DNA of 64,000 nt from Apis mellifera (GCF_003254395.2 NC_037653.1:248001-312000), one strand, 5' to 3'; counted from the first letter of the stretch, positions 1 to 11,838 are shown. The notes: generated by a model from the sequence alone, not told the origin. Program-made: numbers and translations.

Positions 1-2130
1 CACAATCCAATTCCATTTTGTATTAAATATTGCTGTCTCTTAAAATTTATATTCAAAACGAAATTGATGATTTTATAAAATTTGAAATATTTAAAATTTA
101 AAATCAAATCGATAATCTAAATCTCATGATATAAGTTGATAATAAGGAGTCAAAATAAATTAAATTTTGTTATGATAGATGGCAAAGTTTGCAATAAACT
201 GAAATAAATTTATTAATGAAATATTTGTTGAAGCATATTTAAAATTTATGAATAACTAATGAATACAAACAAATAAAAACATTGAAAATTATCATTTTGG
301 TTTATCCACATTGCATTTGTGAATCACAATATTCAAATTCACTACAAATTAATTATTATTTGAATATCAAAAAAATAATAAATAAAAGATGATACAGAAG
401 AAACAGATTTGAAACAACAAAAATACACAATGTAGGAACAATTTAGAAAAGAAATGGGATTAATTACTGATAAATTAAAACCAGTTTTTGGTTTTTGGAA
501 TAACGATAAAAATATAGTTCATAAATTTTTCAAATTTGCAAAAAAAATTTCGAAAAATTGCGAAAATTGATATAATATTGATAAAAAAAATTTAGAAACT
601 TTATCTGGCCATAAAATTAACATAAAATATACACAGTATTATTATAAATTTATATTTACATTCATATTTATAGCAACAACAATATGCCAATGAATTTATA
701 CAAATTATTTTATCACACAGGAAATATTATTTAATTTTTTATATTTTTCATTGGCCAAATATTGATGAAAGTTCAGAAAAAAAGATATACAAATTTTCAT
801 AAATTCAGAGAAACACAGCAAAATAATAAATTAAATACCAATTTAGATGTATTAACAATACTATTACAATGACTTACTAATGACTTTACATTATTGCATT
901 ATAATAAAATCTTTATTTTTTTTTTTAATATAGTCATAATTAAATCGCGAGTGACATCAACATCACTGTATGATTATTTATCGAAATCGATTAAACAAAC
1001 ATCTGGACAACGAATTGACGTGAGAAACTACATACTCTCAGAATATGGGCCATTAATAACAATATATATTTATCTAAATTTATGTACGAATAATGACGTA
1101 GATAAGTAAATTATAACTTGGACATGATTGATCAAACATTGATGAAATCCCGATCCTTTTCATTCCAGCCACAAAAATATATAATTATTGAATATTTTCG
1201 ATTATGCATAATAATTATTAAACGTGAATTAGAAATTAACAAGAGGAATATAGAGATTTTTGATAATTTATTGCGTATTATTAGCGTATTCGAATTAACT
1301 GATTTTCTTTATTTCCGAACTACCACTGGAAGTTCTTTGAAATTTAGATGTATCTCAAAATTTTTGAGATACGCTGACCAGATATCTGAGAGATAACTGA
1401 AAGTCTGTAAGTTGGATAATATTCTGAAACAAAGAACAAGACCACATAAGAAAAACGAGAATTTTGGGAAAATACTCGAGGTTCGAACTCAGATTAATAA
1501 AAATATTTAAGAGGAGCAAGTATAAGTTCGAGAACTATAGTTGCATTTGGAAATAAAGAAACTGTTAGTTTCAGAAGATTGATAAACACAACGGTAAATA
1601 ATAATACTGGATAATAAAACTAATGAAATGACAGAAAAGAAAATGCACATAATTTTGCAGTTCTTCCCATGTCAGCTGATTGCAATAGTTCCACATATTT
1701 TTCATTGAATTAGATAGTTAATTTATTTCCATCTATAAACGGTAATAATTTGTACAGTGTTGTACATGATTGTCGCTTGTCGCCAAACGTAATAATTCGC
1801 GAGTTATCCACTCGTCATAAATCGCATTCGTAATATATTTTATTGAAACAATCTTGATCTTGGATATTCGACCGCCAAACACGGAAGAAAAAAACGGTCA
1901 AGAAAGGCACTCAAAATCCAATAACCAACGAAAAAGAAAAATGTATCGGATTTATAAAAACAAGTTTCGAAGAAAAATGTTTCAAATAATGGTTAAAAAA
2001 AAAAATATCATGAAACAACTGTTCACGATTCGAAATAAAACTAATTCAATGATATAAGAATACTTGAAATATTAAACCAAGTTAAAACAAGAGGAGTTAT
2101 TTTAAAATTTCAAATTTAGAAAAAATATAT
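1..2130. other. AT-rich stretch without a recognised gene
   Basis: I recognise no gene or mobile element. Two consecutive + strand open frames, 71 codons at 894-1109 and 92 codons at 1118-1396, are separated by only 8 bases. They match no family I know and are of a length that AT-rich DNA can give by chance, although the second is less biased in composition than its surroundings. A perfect inverted repeat with 11-base arms and a one-base centre lies at 1350-1372 inside the second frame. A basic 67-codon frame at 1854-2057 (many Lys, Arg, Asn) reflects A-rich sequence. The T-arm-like GGTTCGAACTC at about 1471 has no tRNA around it. Confidence 0.6.
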
Positions 2131-3589
2131 AAGGTCGATAACATAAGATCGATCGCCGCTATAAGAGATTAAAAATTAACATCGGAATTGCATGTCTTGT
2201 CAAACTAATGGAAATACAGAAATTCCGTTTATGTACAAGATGTACTATAAAAAATTAGTTCAAGAAAAAATTCATTTATTTTGCATTAATTTATCTATTA
2301 AATAAAAAAATATATATTGTAAATATATATCATAGATTATTACACAAATTTTGAACAAAATATTTTAAATGATTGGAAACAAATTTTATAATTTTGAATT
2401 TATAAATTACATGTTGAAATTTGATCTATAGAACTTGCATGTTCTCTTTTATCATACAAGAAAAGTCAACGATAAAACGTTGCAAAAATAGATCTTTTAA
2501 AGAAAATTCATGAAAAATTGATATTTAATAATTGTCGTAACAAATATGAGTGTTCGAAAACCTAATAATAGAAATTTAATAGCTGTTTTACAAAAAAAAA
2601 AGCTGTTTTACAAATAAAAAGTTCTGGACGAACAAAAAAAAAATAAAATTATTTTCAATGTAAAACAATAATTTCATTTTCGATTCAATTTTTGACAATA
2701 ATTTAATCAATATAAGACTACATATAATTCGAAAAATAAAATAATTCGAAGAAATTATGATATGTTTATATTCATCTTTTCAAAATTGTCAAAATCGCAA
2801 ATTGGATTCCACTCGGGGAATACCTGAGCTGTGCACCTCAGAGATTCCGGATTCGAATGAATGGTGAAGAATGGTGCAAATAGATCTCTAATGGAATCCG
2901 ATAAAATTCAATTTAAAAGTTTTTAAATGGTCGATGGATAAAAAAACTGAAGGACTCGTTTCCGTTAACGAAAAAAAAAAAAATTAATTCAGAATTGTGA
3001 TTTATATATATATTCAATCACCAGCGTGGAGTTAAGCTTTGGTTTTTTGATTCGACCAATAATATTCAATTATATAGAATTATCAATTATATAGAATTAT
3101 ATAGAATTCTGGGAAAAGAATGATAGATATAAATAATAAAGGATGTCATCAATTGTTATTATTTATTATTGTGTATAATATATATATATATAATAATCGA
3201 AAAAGCGATTATAATATATATATTATATTATATTACTAATATGTTATTATTAAAGTATTTATTACAGTAAAATATCATTACAAAATCTTTAACATATGAA
3301 AAAAAAATAGTATCATTACAGTCCTAGATAATTAACATGATATGATACAAAATAATGATAAAGTAATGAATTATAAAATCGAAATAGTAAGTTTGATTTA
3401 ATTATCGATTAACTGTTTGATTTAATTATCGATTGTTTTTATCGATTGTGAATGAGATAATAATAATTATTCAACTTATAAGATTTGAATATTTAATCAA
3501 AAAATTTAATTCTTTTGAATTATAATCTTTTTACTAACACAATATACATATATTTAAAAAATTCATAGGATTATATATTATTCAAAAAC

Positions 3590-4116
3590 ACGCGGTCCAT
3601 TGAGATGAATATTAAAAAAAATCAAAAGATACAAACATTTTTAAAAATCTAACTGTTTAAACATTGAACAAATGGTATCCAAACATGCAAAAATGGCTTA
3701 GTATAATGCTACAAGGACAATGCCAATTTTTAAAAGAAATTTTAAAAGAAATATTGTTAACAATTCGGTATATCTGGAAAGACAATGGTCTTGTTACCTG
3801 AGACCGACCTTTATAGAGAAATATACTATTCTCAACGGCAATTAGTGTCATTCTACCTGAGGGAAAGTGCAAACAGCAGACCTTTGGGAAAATAACGAAC
3901 TTGTCAATAACGTAGCCTTCGGATTTATTCTAAGCAGCTTTCTTTGATCCGGAAAAGCCGCTGAATCAGGGGGTTGGTCCTCAACATTATTGGCTACTTC
4001 AGTGTACCCCCACTGAAGATTCGCAAGCTTACGAATGGAACATGGCGGGGATTTCTAAAAGATACCATCGGGGGAAAAACTCTTAAAAGCTTGCAAAAAC
4101 TTCAGAATTATAAAAT
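3590..4116. other. GC-richer block flanking the 18-bp array
   Basis: This block is clearly less AT-rich than its surroundings, with clustered GC-rich words such as CCTGAGACCGACC and CAGGGGGTTGGTCC. It has no counterpart in copy B of the large duplication, so it probably entered copy A together with the following array. I see no long open frame other than a 71-codon minus-strand frame (3657-3872) that I do not recognise. It could be the non-repetitive end of an unrecognised mobile element, or host DNA brought in by rearrangement. The array starts directly after it, at about 4,117. Confidence 0.5.
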
Positions 4117-5402
4117 CAAGACGACAAGAACATCGAAATTTCAAAAACATCGAAATTACAAGAACAGCGAAATTATCAGAACGTCGAAATTTCAAGGAAC
4201 GTCGAAATTTCAAGGAACGTCGAAATTACAAGAACAGCGAAATTATCAGAACATCGAAATTATCAGAACATCGAAATTTCGAGGAACGTCGAAATTTCGA
4301 GGAACGTCGAAATTTCAAGGAACGTCGAAATTTCAAGGAACGTCGAAATTTCAAGGAACGTCGAAATTTCAAGGAACGTCGAAATTTCAAGGAACGTCGA
4401 AATTTCAAGGAACGTCGAAATTTCAAGGAACGTCGAAATTTCAAGGAACGTCGAAATTTCAAGGAACGTCGAAATTTCAAGGAACGTCGAAATTACAAGA
4501 ACAGCGAAATTATCAGAACATCGAAATTTCAAGGAACGTCGAAATTTCAAGGAACGTCGAAATTTCAAGGAACGTCGAAATTACAAGAACAGCGAAATTA
4601 TCAGAACATCGAAATTTCAAGGAACGTCGAAATTTCAAGGAACGTCGAAATTTCAAGGAACGTCGAAATTTCAAGGAACGTCGAAATTTCAAGGAACGTC
4701 GAAATTTCAAGGAACGTCGAAATTACAAGAACAGCGAAATTATCAGAACATCGAAATTATCAGAACATCGAAATTTCGAGGAACGTCGAAATTTCGAGGA
4801 ACGTCGAAATTTCGAGGAACGTCGAAATTTCGAGGAACGTCGAAATTTCAAGGAACGTCGAAATTTCAAGGAACGTCGAAATTACAAGAACAGCGAAATT
4901 ATCAGAACATCGAAATTATCAGAACATCGAAATTTCGAGGAACGTCGAAATTTCGAGGAACGTCGAAATTTCAAGGAACGTCGAAATTTCAAGGAACGTC
5001 GAAATTTCAAGGAACGTCGAAATTTCAAGGAACGTCGAAATTTCAAGGAACGTCGAAATTACAAGAACAGCGAAATTATCAGAACGTCGAAATTTCAAGG
5101 AACGTCGAAATTTCAAGGAACGTCGAAATTTCAAGGAACGTCGAAATTACAAGAACAGCGAAATTATCAGAACATCGAAATTTCGAGGAACGTCGAAATT
5201 TCGAGGAACGTCGAAATTTCAAGGAACGTCGAAATTTCAAGGAACGTCGAAATTACAAGAACAGCGAAATTATCAGAACATCGAAATTATCAGAACATCG
5301 AAATTTCGAGGAACGTCGAAATTTCGAGGAACGTCGAAATTTCAAGGAACGTCGAAATTTCAAGGAACGTCGAAATTTCAAGAATATCAAAATTTCAAGA
5401 AC
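4117..5402. repeat. Two-level tandem array of 17- and 18-bp units
   Basis: The basic unit is the 18-mer GAAATTTCAAGGAACGTC (variant with TTTCGAGG). It alternates with two 17-mers, GAAATTACAAGAACAGC and GAAATTATCAGAACATC. The word ACAGCGAAATTATCAG marks a higher-order period and starts at 4164, 4234, 4501, 4589, 4731, 4890, 5067, 5155 and 5261. The spacings 70, 267, 88, 142, 159, 177, 88 and 106 all equal two or three 17-mers plus a whole number of 18-mers. The array is open in several frames on both strands because the 18-mer lacks stop codons. The resulting 480-codon + frame (3974-5416; GTSKFQ, RNFKER and EISRNV in turn) and the minus-strand frames are by-products, not a gene. Confidence 0.95.
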
Positions 5403-6163
5403 TCTTTAAATTTTGAACTTTAGTGATAGTGTGGATTTTGCTTTTGATCATCTAATGAATCGAACAGCGGACTTCGTAATAATTAATTTTATTACTACAT
5501 TCCATAGCTCCAAAAATAATGTATTAGAGTTAACGCTAACAAAAATCAAAAGTTTGTGAACTCTTAAACTACTGGACTAAACAAATAAATAAAGTTTTTA
5601 AATTCCAAATTAAATGAAGTCTGCATCATAACGCACGTTTATCATGTAGACAAGTGTGAAATATTAATATAATATATTTTGAGTATCGATTCAATACGAT
5701 GGCTGCAATCAATAATCAAAGTTATATGATTAACAAAGAATTTCGAACATTGACACTCGTATAATACAAGTAGCCTAATTCCCAGAGAAATAGAAATTAT
5801 TTTCAACGATAGAAGAGGATGCTACTGTTAGCAACATTTGAATCTCAGGATAACATTATTCCAATATTAGTCGCATAGTGTATCGTATTTTTCAAAGAAC
5901 ATGAATTATATGTGTGAGTGGAAACATAATCTAAATCAGAATTATATTCAACAGTTTCATAATTATTAGATAATTCTAAATAACTATTAATAAGAAAGTA
6001 GAATAGAATTCTACTTTCATTCGTATTTTTTACACGAGAGCAATGTAATCATCACAATGTGCAATTGAAAAGAAAAAAAATTCGCTTGTGCTTCGTCCAC
6101 ACTATCCATTAATTTACTATTTAATAGATTTGCATTTGTGGCGATTTTATCATTGAGCTGAGT
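5403..6163. other. Part of duplication copy A, no gene seen
   Basis: The sequence from the end of the tandem array to the mariner remnant is AT-rich. From about 5,640 it aligns loosely with copy B (22,780-23,270). The best word is CACAATG followed by a GTGCTTCGT core near 6,050-6,100, which matches 23,190-23,215. I see no open frame worth reporting and no RNA gene. Confidence 0.5.
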
Positions 6164-6684
6164 TTAGACTATTGTGCAAATAAGTTTTTTCTACGATCAT
6201 TCAACTTCCATTTGTGATGCCATCTTTAAAAGCGTTCTTTTGTTTTCAAAAAGATACGTGATGAGTTTCCAGTCCTAAGCAACAATTTTAAACAATGTGG
6301 CATGAATCATCATTTACGTCATTGCTTATTTTTTGCATTCCAATTTAGGAAATTAACTATTCAAAATACTGAAATGGTTTGTGCGCCACTGGAAAAGAAC
6401 TATTTTGTATCTTACAGAACATGCAAAAAGTGGTATTAAAGATTTAAAGAAAAAAAATTTTAATTTAGAAGACAACGATCGTTCAGGAACATCGAAAAAG
6501 TTTGATGAGTTAAAGGAATTGTGCAACGAAAATCCAATCCAGATACAAGAAGAATTGGCAGAATGATAGAAAGTCACCAGACAAACAGTATCTATCCAAC
6601 TATATCCAACAATTGGGTAATCTTGTACCTGATTTATATAATAAAATGAATTTAGGGAAAAAAAGAATTTATTTATACACCTAA
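6164..6684 (+). mobile_element. Internally deleted mariner element
   Basis: A 521-bp mariner-family remnant. Terminal inverted repeats are visible: the left end begins TTAGACTATTGTGCAAATAA, and the right end read in reverse begins TTAGGTGTATAAATAAATTC; both continue into a T-rich tract. These resemble the usual mariner terminus. Between them lies only the N-terminal, DNA-binding part of a transposase. The right edge is followed by TAG; a clean TA target duplication is not visible on the left. Copy B of the large duplication runs straight across this position (about 23,270-23,290) without the element, so it is a later insertion into copy A, or one lost from B. The catalytic DDD half is missing, so it cannot have moved by itself in this form. 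Confidence 0.8.
6405..6650 (+). pseudogene. Mariner transposase, N-terminal fragment, frameshifted
   Basis: The transposase of this DNA transposon family binds the terminal repeats and cuts and pastes the element. Here only the helix-turn-helix half survives. One frame gives TCKKWY, a stop, then RFKEKKF. A shift in an A-run leads to NFNLEDNDRSGTSKKFDELK and ENPIQIQEELAE, matching the mariner (cecropia-like) linker with its LED..RSG motif and the following HTH. A stop then follows, and a second frame reads KVTRQTVSIQL, the next DNA-binding helix, before NLVPDLYNKMNL near the right terminal repeat. No catalytic aspartates remain. At least two frameshifts and several stops make it dead. The 145-codon minus-strand frame over this region (6353-6790) is a shadow. 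Confidence 0.75.
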
Positions 6685-8640
6685 TAGATAAAATATTTCT
6701 AGAAAATATTTTTCTAAAACTTCTGGATGAAATTTTATTAAAGATCCGAAAGAACACGATATTTTTCAATGAAATAATGAGTCTCAACATGAGACTAGAA
6801 ATGTTCGGACTTATTTAAATGAAATTCTTTAAAGATAAGTGAATTAATGGTATTATTATAAAATTATAATAATACACAAATATCGGAATTCTTTGAATCT
6901 TTTTCTGAGATATTTAAATAATGAATCATTTATCAACATCAACAAAGAAAATGATAATGAAAATTCATGTCGCTGTGTCCGACATCAAGATCAGAATATT
7001 AAAACACGTTCGAGTAAATATTATGATAAGCAGAAATTTTTATAATAGAAAGAAAAGTTAATTATTTACGAAAATAATCGTAAAAAAATTGCCTCTTTTT
7101 CTTCCACAATATTTTTAACTTAGGGTTAATTAAAGATTCTCTTGTAAATTACTGAATTACAAGTAATCAGTTTTGATGATCGTGTAAATGAACGATAGAT
7201 GCGTTAATATATGTTTTCTTTCAGTAATGTTTCTTTTAATATTAATTTATTTGACATAAATTTGTCAAAATGTTTATCCGTCAATGTTATGAAAATGATA
7301 TTCAAAAGATGAACCAATGATTATTTCAAAACTTGAGTTAAAATATGAGTGACTTCACCTATTCATTGATTTTTAATCAATTATTTTTTAATCTAATATA
7401 TAGATTGTAATGTATGGTTTTTTCTTTTTTTATTTCATATGTATATTATTATTTTATATTATATTATAACTTTATATTGTTCATTTTGAATAATGAATAA
7501 ATTCGATTCATTCTTGTACGAATAACAATTATTTAATTTATTAATTGTTCGTATTGCAATTTTATATAATTTTTAATAATAAAAAAATATTTGTTATTTA
7601 TTCAATAAAATATTTTCGATATGTATGTATTACTGAAGTTATTACATCGGCAGCATATAGCCAATGTTATTGTCGCTATTTCAATTAAATATTTTGTGAT
7701 TAAACAATTGACGTTTTAGACAATTATTTTTTATTAATAATTTATTAATAAAACCATAATAAAAATTCTTAGAAAATATTGAAATTATCTCAGAAATCTC
7801 CAATTATGGGATGTAAATTTTTTGACATTCTGTACATATATGATAATTATTATATTATATATGATAATGTATATATCAATATATATGATAATTATATTAT
7901 ATATTATATATGATAATTATTATATTATTCTATTTAAATACATTTCTTCCATTTCTTAGAGTATTTTCTTTTCCTTTTATTTAATATATATCGATGTATA
8001 ATGGTTTATAAACTATTTATCTTAAATCTAAATGTAATATAATATATAAGTATACATAATAATTAATATTACTATAAACTTACAATAAATTTTTTTTGCA
8101 TGATATTATTTAAGTTAAAATTTATAAATGAAATAATTAAATCTTGTAATAAAATTTTTCTGAAATAAAATATGTAGTAATTTAATTATTTTCTCTTAAT
8201 TTTTTTCCTTCATTTAAAAACAGTTTAATAAGAAAATTTTTTCAGTAAAAAAATTTATTTCGTTACTTTTATTTCTTTATATAGATCCATCCTTTATGTA
8301 GATATCTCAAAAAAAAATAATCGATATTATGTTTCAAAAATATAAGTTAATATTTAAAAAAAAAAATAAATTAAAATAAATCAAAAATTAGATTATGGCA
8401 ATTATTTGAAGGAATAGATTTCAAGATATTCATAGATAACATAGGTTTTTATATTTCAAATTTGAAATGAAATAAAGATCGATTGAAGCTGAACATAAAA
8501 TTAATCAATATAAAAAAAATAATTGGCTAAATGATACAATCAAATTTCAAAAAATTATAGATTAATCGGATCAACCATCAAAATTATTTATGAATCAAAC
8601 AGAATAAAAAAGAGAGAAAGAGCTTCGAAGTATAAATACA
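6685..8640. other. Non-coding part of duplication copy A
   Basis: This AT-rich stretch aligns in patches with 23,290-24,490 of copy B. The best-preserved word is the CAGCAT.TAGCCAATG core near 7,650, present as GCAGCATGTAGCCAATGCTA near 24,127. TA-rich simple sequence fills 7,830-7,930. I see no open frame of interest. It lies 5' of the decayed coding region of the duplicated unit, so it may hold that element's 5' non-coding part or an unrecognised further gene. Confidence 0.5.
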
Positions 8641-8654
8641 ATTTCATTGCTTAA

Positions 8655-10840
8655 ATGAAACAACTACAATTTTTGCAAAAAAGAAAAATATTATTTAAAG
8701 AAATGATTGATTTTCCTAAATCTAAAGCTAAAAAATATAAATCTAAAGCTAAAAAATATAAAACTATTTATTCAAAAATAAAGCAGAAAAATAGTGAGAA
8801 ATTATCATTGCTAAAAGTTCTATTAATATTGTTGAAATTTTGAAATATTAGTATTTGGCTATTTAGTAATAATTCTAATGAAAAATTATATTAAAATATT
8901 CAAAAAAAAAAAAAAATGAATCATTATCTGAAAAAACATCGACGAAATAAATCTTCCAGAATTAATTATATCGTCATAACCATGTTTTATTAACTTGCTA
9001 TGAAATATGTTTTTCCTTTAAGTGAAAATAATTGCAAATCATTAATCTTAATATCAAAATAGAGAAACTGTAATGAATCTCGTGATGAATAAAGTCATTA
9101 TAAGCAAATATTTGAAAATGAATTCGATTCTGGCGAATATCTTTCAAATTCGTTCAGTTATTCTCAATTAAATTATGTTTCAAAAAATAAAACATTTCTA
9201 TCCAATGTTTTCAGTTTATCGTTCAATTAGAATCTTGTAAAACAATTGATATAAAACATTGATATAAACAATTGGCAATTGATATAAAAGTGAAATCAAT
9301 TATGTACATAATGCAATAAATTTATTAAAACCTATGAAAACAATATTATAATAAGAATAATATGATAATAATAGGATAAATTAATATAATTTTTTAATTA
9401 AATATAAAATTACAATGATTAATGATAAAAATATATAATGCCATCACGAATACTGCATCTACAAGAAAATATTATAATTGTGAAACAATATCAATATTAA
9501 AATCGAAAATAGTGAATGACTTTGAATATTACACAAGTGGGATGCCTAAATTGATGTTACTACAAAGACTATCTACTACTGTAGAACTGCATTTTCGTTT
9601 CGATTATGAGTTTTGAGTGAATGGTAGTACTTTAACTCTTTGATAAGGATTCTAATGACTCTAATTGTATTTTGATGTATCTTATTTACATTGTATCATC
9701 GTCGAATTCTATCTGTTCTAGTTTCTATTTCTATATCAAGGCTGTTGCGAGTCATAATTTTTCCTCCAATCTTTGCTTTTCGGAAAAAATGTACATAGAG
9801 AAGGAATGGTCGCATTGCAGACTATCGCATGGCGTGTAAATGTGGCTCGTGAAGTGGCTGTTGCTATGACACTTTTGTTTAAATTAAAGATCTGGAAATC
9901 ATTATGAAAACCATGCCCGCTCATAAATTATTGTTAGGCCATTGATGGTACTCAAACTTGAAAATAATAATAAAATAATAGTAAAAGACCAAATTACCCA
10001 ATCATTTCGCAAGTCCTGTCTTTAAAAAAAACTGTTCGAAAATTTTAATAACATAAATTTAAATGTTCATATTATAATTTAAATTCGGCTTTTTTTCATT
10101 TTTTTCATTTAAAAATTTGATTATTTGAAACTATATTCCATTTATTTTAAGATACTATTAATAAATAAGATACTATTAAAAAATGAACTGTAAAAAAGAC
10201 AAGTATCGAAGAAAAAGACATTGAAGCTTGTAAATTGAAAATTTAAAAAGAATTCAAAAATAAATTGGATTTACATTCAAAAATCAGGAAACACAAAATT
10301 TGAAAACACTGATAATGAAAATATTAGTAAACTAATTTTTGCTAATCTTGATTTATCTAATTAAATATTTACTGAATAAGATTGGATCAAAATTTTATAC
10401 ATATTTCTAAGGAATGATTTTTAAAACAATTATTATGAGTGATAATAAAATAAACATAAAAAAATTCGAAAAATATTAAGCGCTGTAAAATTATATATAG
10501 ATTTGTATAGATAGTTAATACTCAATCAAACTTTATTACATACTTTTATTGCGATAGAGCATGCCTTAACTCATATTGGTAAATTATCGAAAGGAGATGA
10601 AGCTAACAATAAACATTTTCGATTATATCAGCGAAATTAATCAACAAAATTTTGCACAGATATATCTAGACATGATTAATAAGTTATTTTTAACGTCAGA
10701 TTTTTTCTTAATTAATAAAGATAAAGAAACAAGGAAAAAAAAATAAAACCATTTTTTAAGAAAAATATAGAAATGCTTCTGTTATCAGAAATCTCTTATG
10801 ATAATAAAATGATGAAATGTTAACAAAAAAAAAAAAAAAA
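8655..10840 (+). pseudogene. Decayed repeat-associated arthropod protein, copy A
   Basis: Fragments in several frames, in a consistent order, match copy B at 24,510-25,990. A Lys-rich start (8655-8840, with a duplicated SKAKKYK) is followed by FENEFDSGEYLSNSF (about 9,120-9,200). An open frame at 9422-9616 gives NAITNTASTRKYYNCETIS, then DFEYYTSGMPKLMLLQRL. After an interruption, KLKI.KEFKNKLDL appears near 10,225, then SGNTKFENTDNENISKLIF, SAVKLYIDLYR, HIGKLSKGDEANNKHFRLYQ (near 10,590) and MINKLFLTSDFFL (near 10,670). From memory this resembles the GNTN.GN.ARRFF, IGQLSEE..EARNKHFR.Y and NRLLLTSDP motifs of a large uncharacterised protein found in many copies in aphid, ant and other arthropod genomes. 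I cannot name its function. The first Cys of the CxxC (kept in B) is Tyr here. Many stops and frameshifts make it dead. Confidence 0.6.
9617..10080. other. Extra block interrupting pseudogene copy A
   Basis: The coding match stops at FRFDYEF (9616) and resumes near 10,165-10,225. The sequence between has no counterpart in copy B and is less AT-rich around 9,730-9,940. A 62-codon minus-strand frame (9736-9924) lies in it and is not recognised. I found no terminal inverted repeats. It may be an insertion into copy A, an intron of the original gene, or material deleted from copy B. From about 10,085 the two copies align again, still in non-coding sequence, which slightly favours an intron or an older shared insertion. 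Confidence 0.4.
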
Positions 10841-11554
10841 TCATTTGATTCGAAACAATTTTCGAATGAGAGATTGTAATTTGCAAATACCACTTTAGAT
10901 TTAAGTTTCTAAAAATTAAAAAGACTTGTAAATATTTTTTTTTTAGATATTATTTAAAAAAAATAACATATATCTGCCCAAACATTATCAGTATTATTCG
11001 AAGAATAATCATTCAGGAAAGAATAATGATCATCAATCAAGAAAAAATAATCAACGTTTTGATTTCTCCAGGCACACTGTAGATCGAATGGATCGAATAT
11101 GAAAATATATTGAATATATTCCTAAATTCTATTATTATTATATATTATATATTGTATTATTATACATCATATATAATAATTTATATATAAATATATAATT
11201 TTTGTATAAATAATTTATAAAAATAAATTATAAATATAAATAATTATTTATAATATATTATATAATATATTATATTTAGTTGAATTTATAATTATACTCT
11301 ACTTAATTGTTATTACGTACTTTTATATAATATTATCATATTTTATCGAAAAAATCAATATAAACTATTTTATTATAAATGGTTTATTAAATCGATCAAT
11401 TGAGTCACTGTGCATCGAATTAAAAAGAAATATTGTCGACCAATGATAATCGAGATCCATTTAAGCCAAGAAGATTCATAAAAAGAAACTCTTCAAACAA
11501 TAATTATTAAACAATACAATATGCATAAAATATATTAGAAAATAGATTGTAAAA

Positions 11555-11838
11555 TTATTTGATTAACACAAAGAATAATAAAAGAAATAAAAATAAAAGA
11601 TATATATATATATTATATAAGTATAAGACGTGCAGATGCCTTTGTTCTACTGCACTTGTTCTGACCTCACTATGTCGCGTTGCACAACGGATTCAAAGTA
11701 ATCGAAACAGCGATCGTGTCCATTAACACTCAATTCACAATAAATATACAATATACAATATACAATAAATATACAAGATGATTGTAATATAAAAATTACA
11801 TCTTTATATATATAAGCTCAACATTCGATGAATATCTT
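11555..11838. repeat. Short unknown repeat R, copy 1
   Basis: This segment matches 23,385-23,667. Shared words include ATTTGATTAA, AATAAAAGAAATA, a CGTGC.GATGC.TTTGTTCTA core, the CAACGGAT core, TTCA.ATACACA-like sequence and a final TATATATAAGCTCAACA (TATATATAAACTCAACA in the other copy). Here it lies downstream of the decayed coding region; in copy B it sits inside the 5' half of the unit, so it does not follow the colinear order of the duplication. It is therefore either mobile on its own or was moved by rearrangement. No open frame; GC is locally higher at 11,635-11,730. The family is unknown to me. Confidence 0.6.

Larger units (their letters stand above)
2140..11350. repeat. Large diverged duplication, copy A
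   Basis: This is copy A of a duplication whose copy B lies at about 22,100-26,700 in the same orientation. Colinear anchors visible by eye are 2253/22,210, 3255-3500/22,500-22,730, 6680-6760/23,290-23,365, 6790-6870/23,690-23,780, 7640-7680/24,118-24,160, 8630-8820/24,490-24,690, 9170-9260/24,950-25,050, 9420-9480/25,205-25,260, 10,400-10,740/25,570-25,915 and 10,900-11,130/26,080-26,450. Copy A is about twice as long because it holds the 3.6-5.6 kb tandem-array block, a mariner remnant and about 0.5 kb more at 9.6-10.1 kb. The last third of both copies is decayed coding sequence of one shared protein, so I infer two copies of one transposable element rather than a duplicated host gene. The ends are approximate. 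Confidence 0.8.

Noticed and set aside
1440..1500. tRNA-like T-arm (GGTTCGAACTC)
   Set aside because: No acceptor stem, D-arm or anticodon arm can be drawn around it.
2800..2900. A second TTCGAAT word in GC-richer sequence as a possible tRNA
   Set aside because: No cloverleaf could be formed; only a short CTGAGCTGTGCACCTCAG inverted repeat is present.
4117..5402. CRISPR-like array
   Set aside because: Units are contiguous without unique spacers, and the window is eukaryotic.
3974..5416. 480-codon + strand open frame, and four minus-strand frames of 65-101 codons, in the tandem array
   Set aside because: All are translations of the 17/18-bp repeat, which lacks stops in several frames on both strands; the peptide changes register (GTSKFQ, RNFKER, EISRNV) whenever 17-mers occur.
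6353..6790. 145-codon minus-strand open frame
   Set aside because: It lies opposite the mariner transposase fragment and crosses the element's right end; its Phe/Ser/Ile-rich composition is the complement of the A-rich coding strand.
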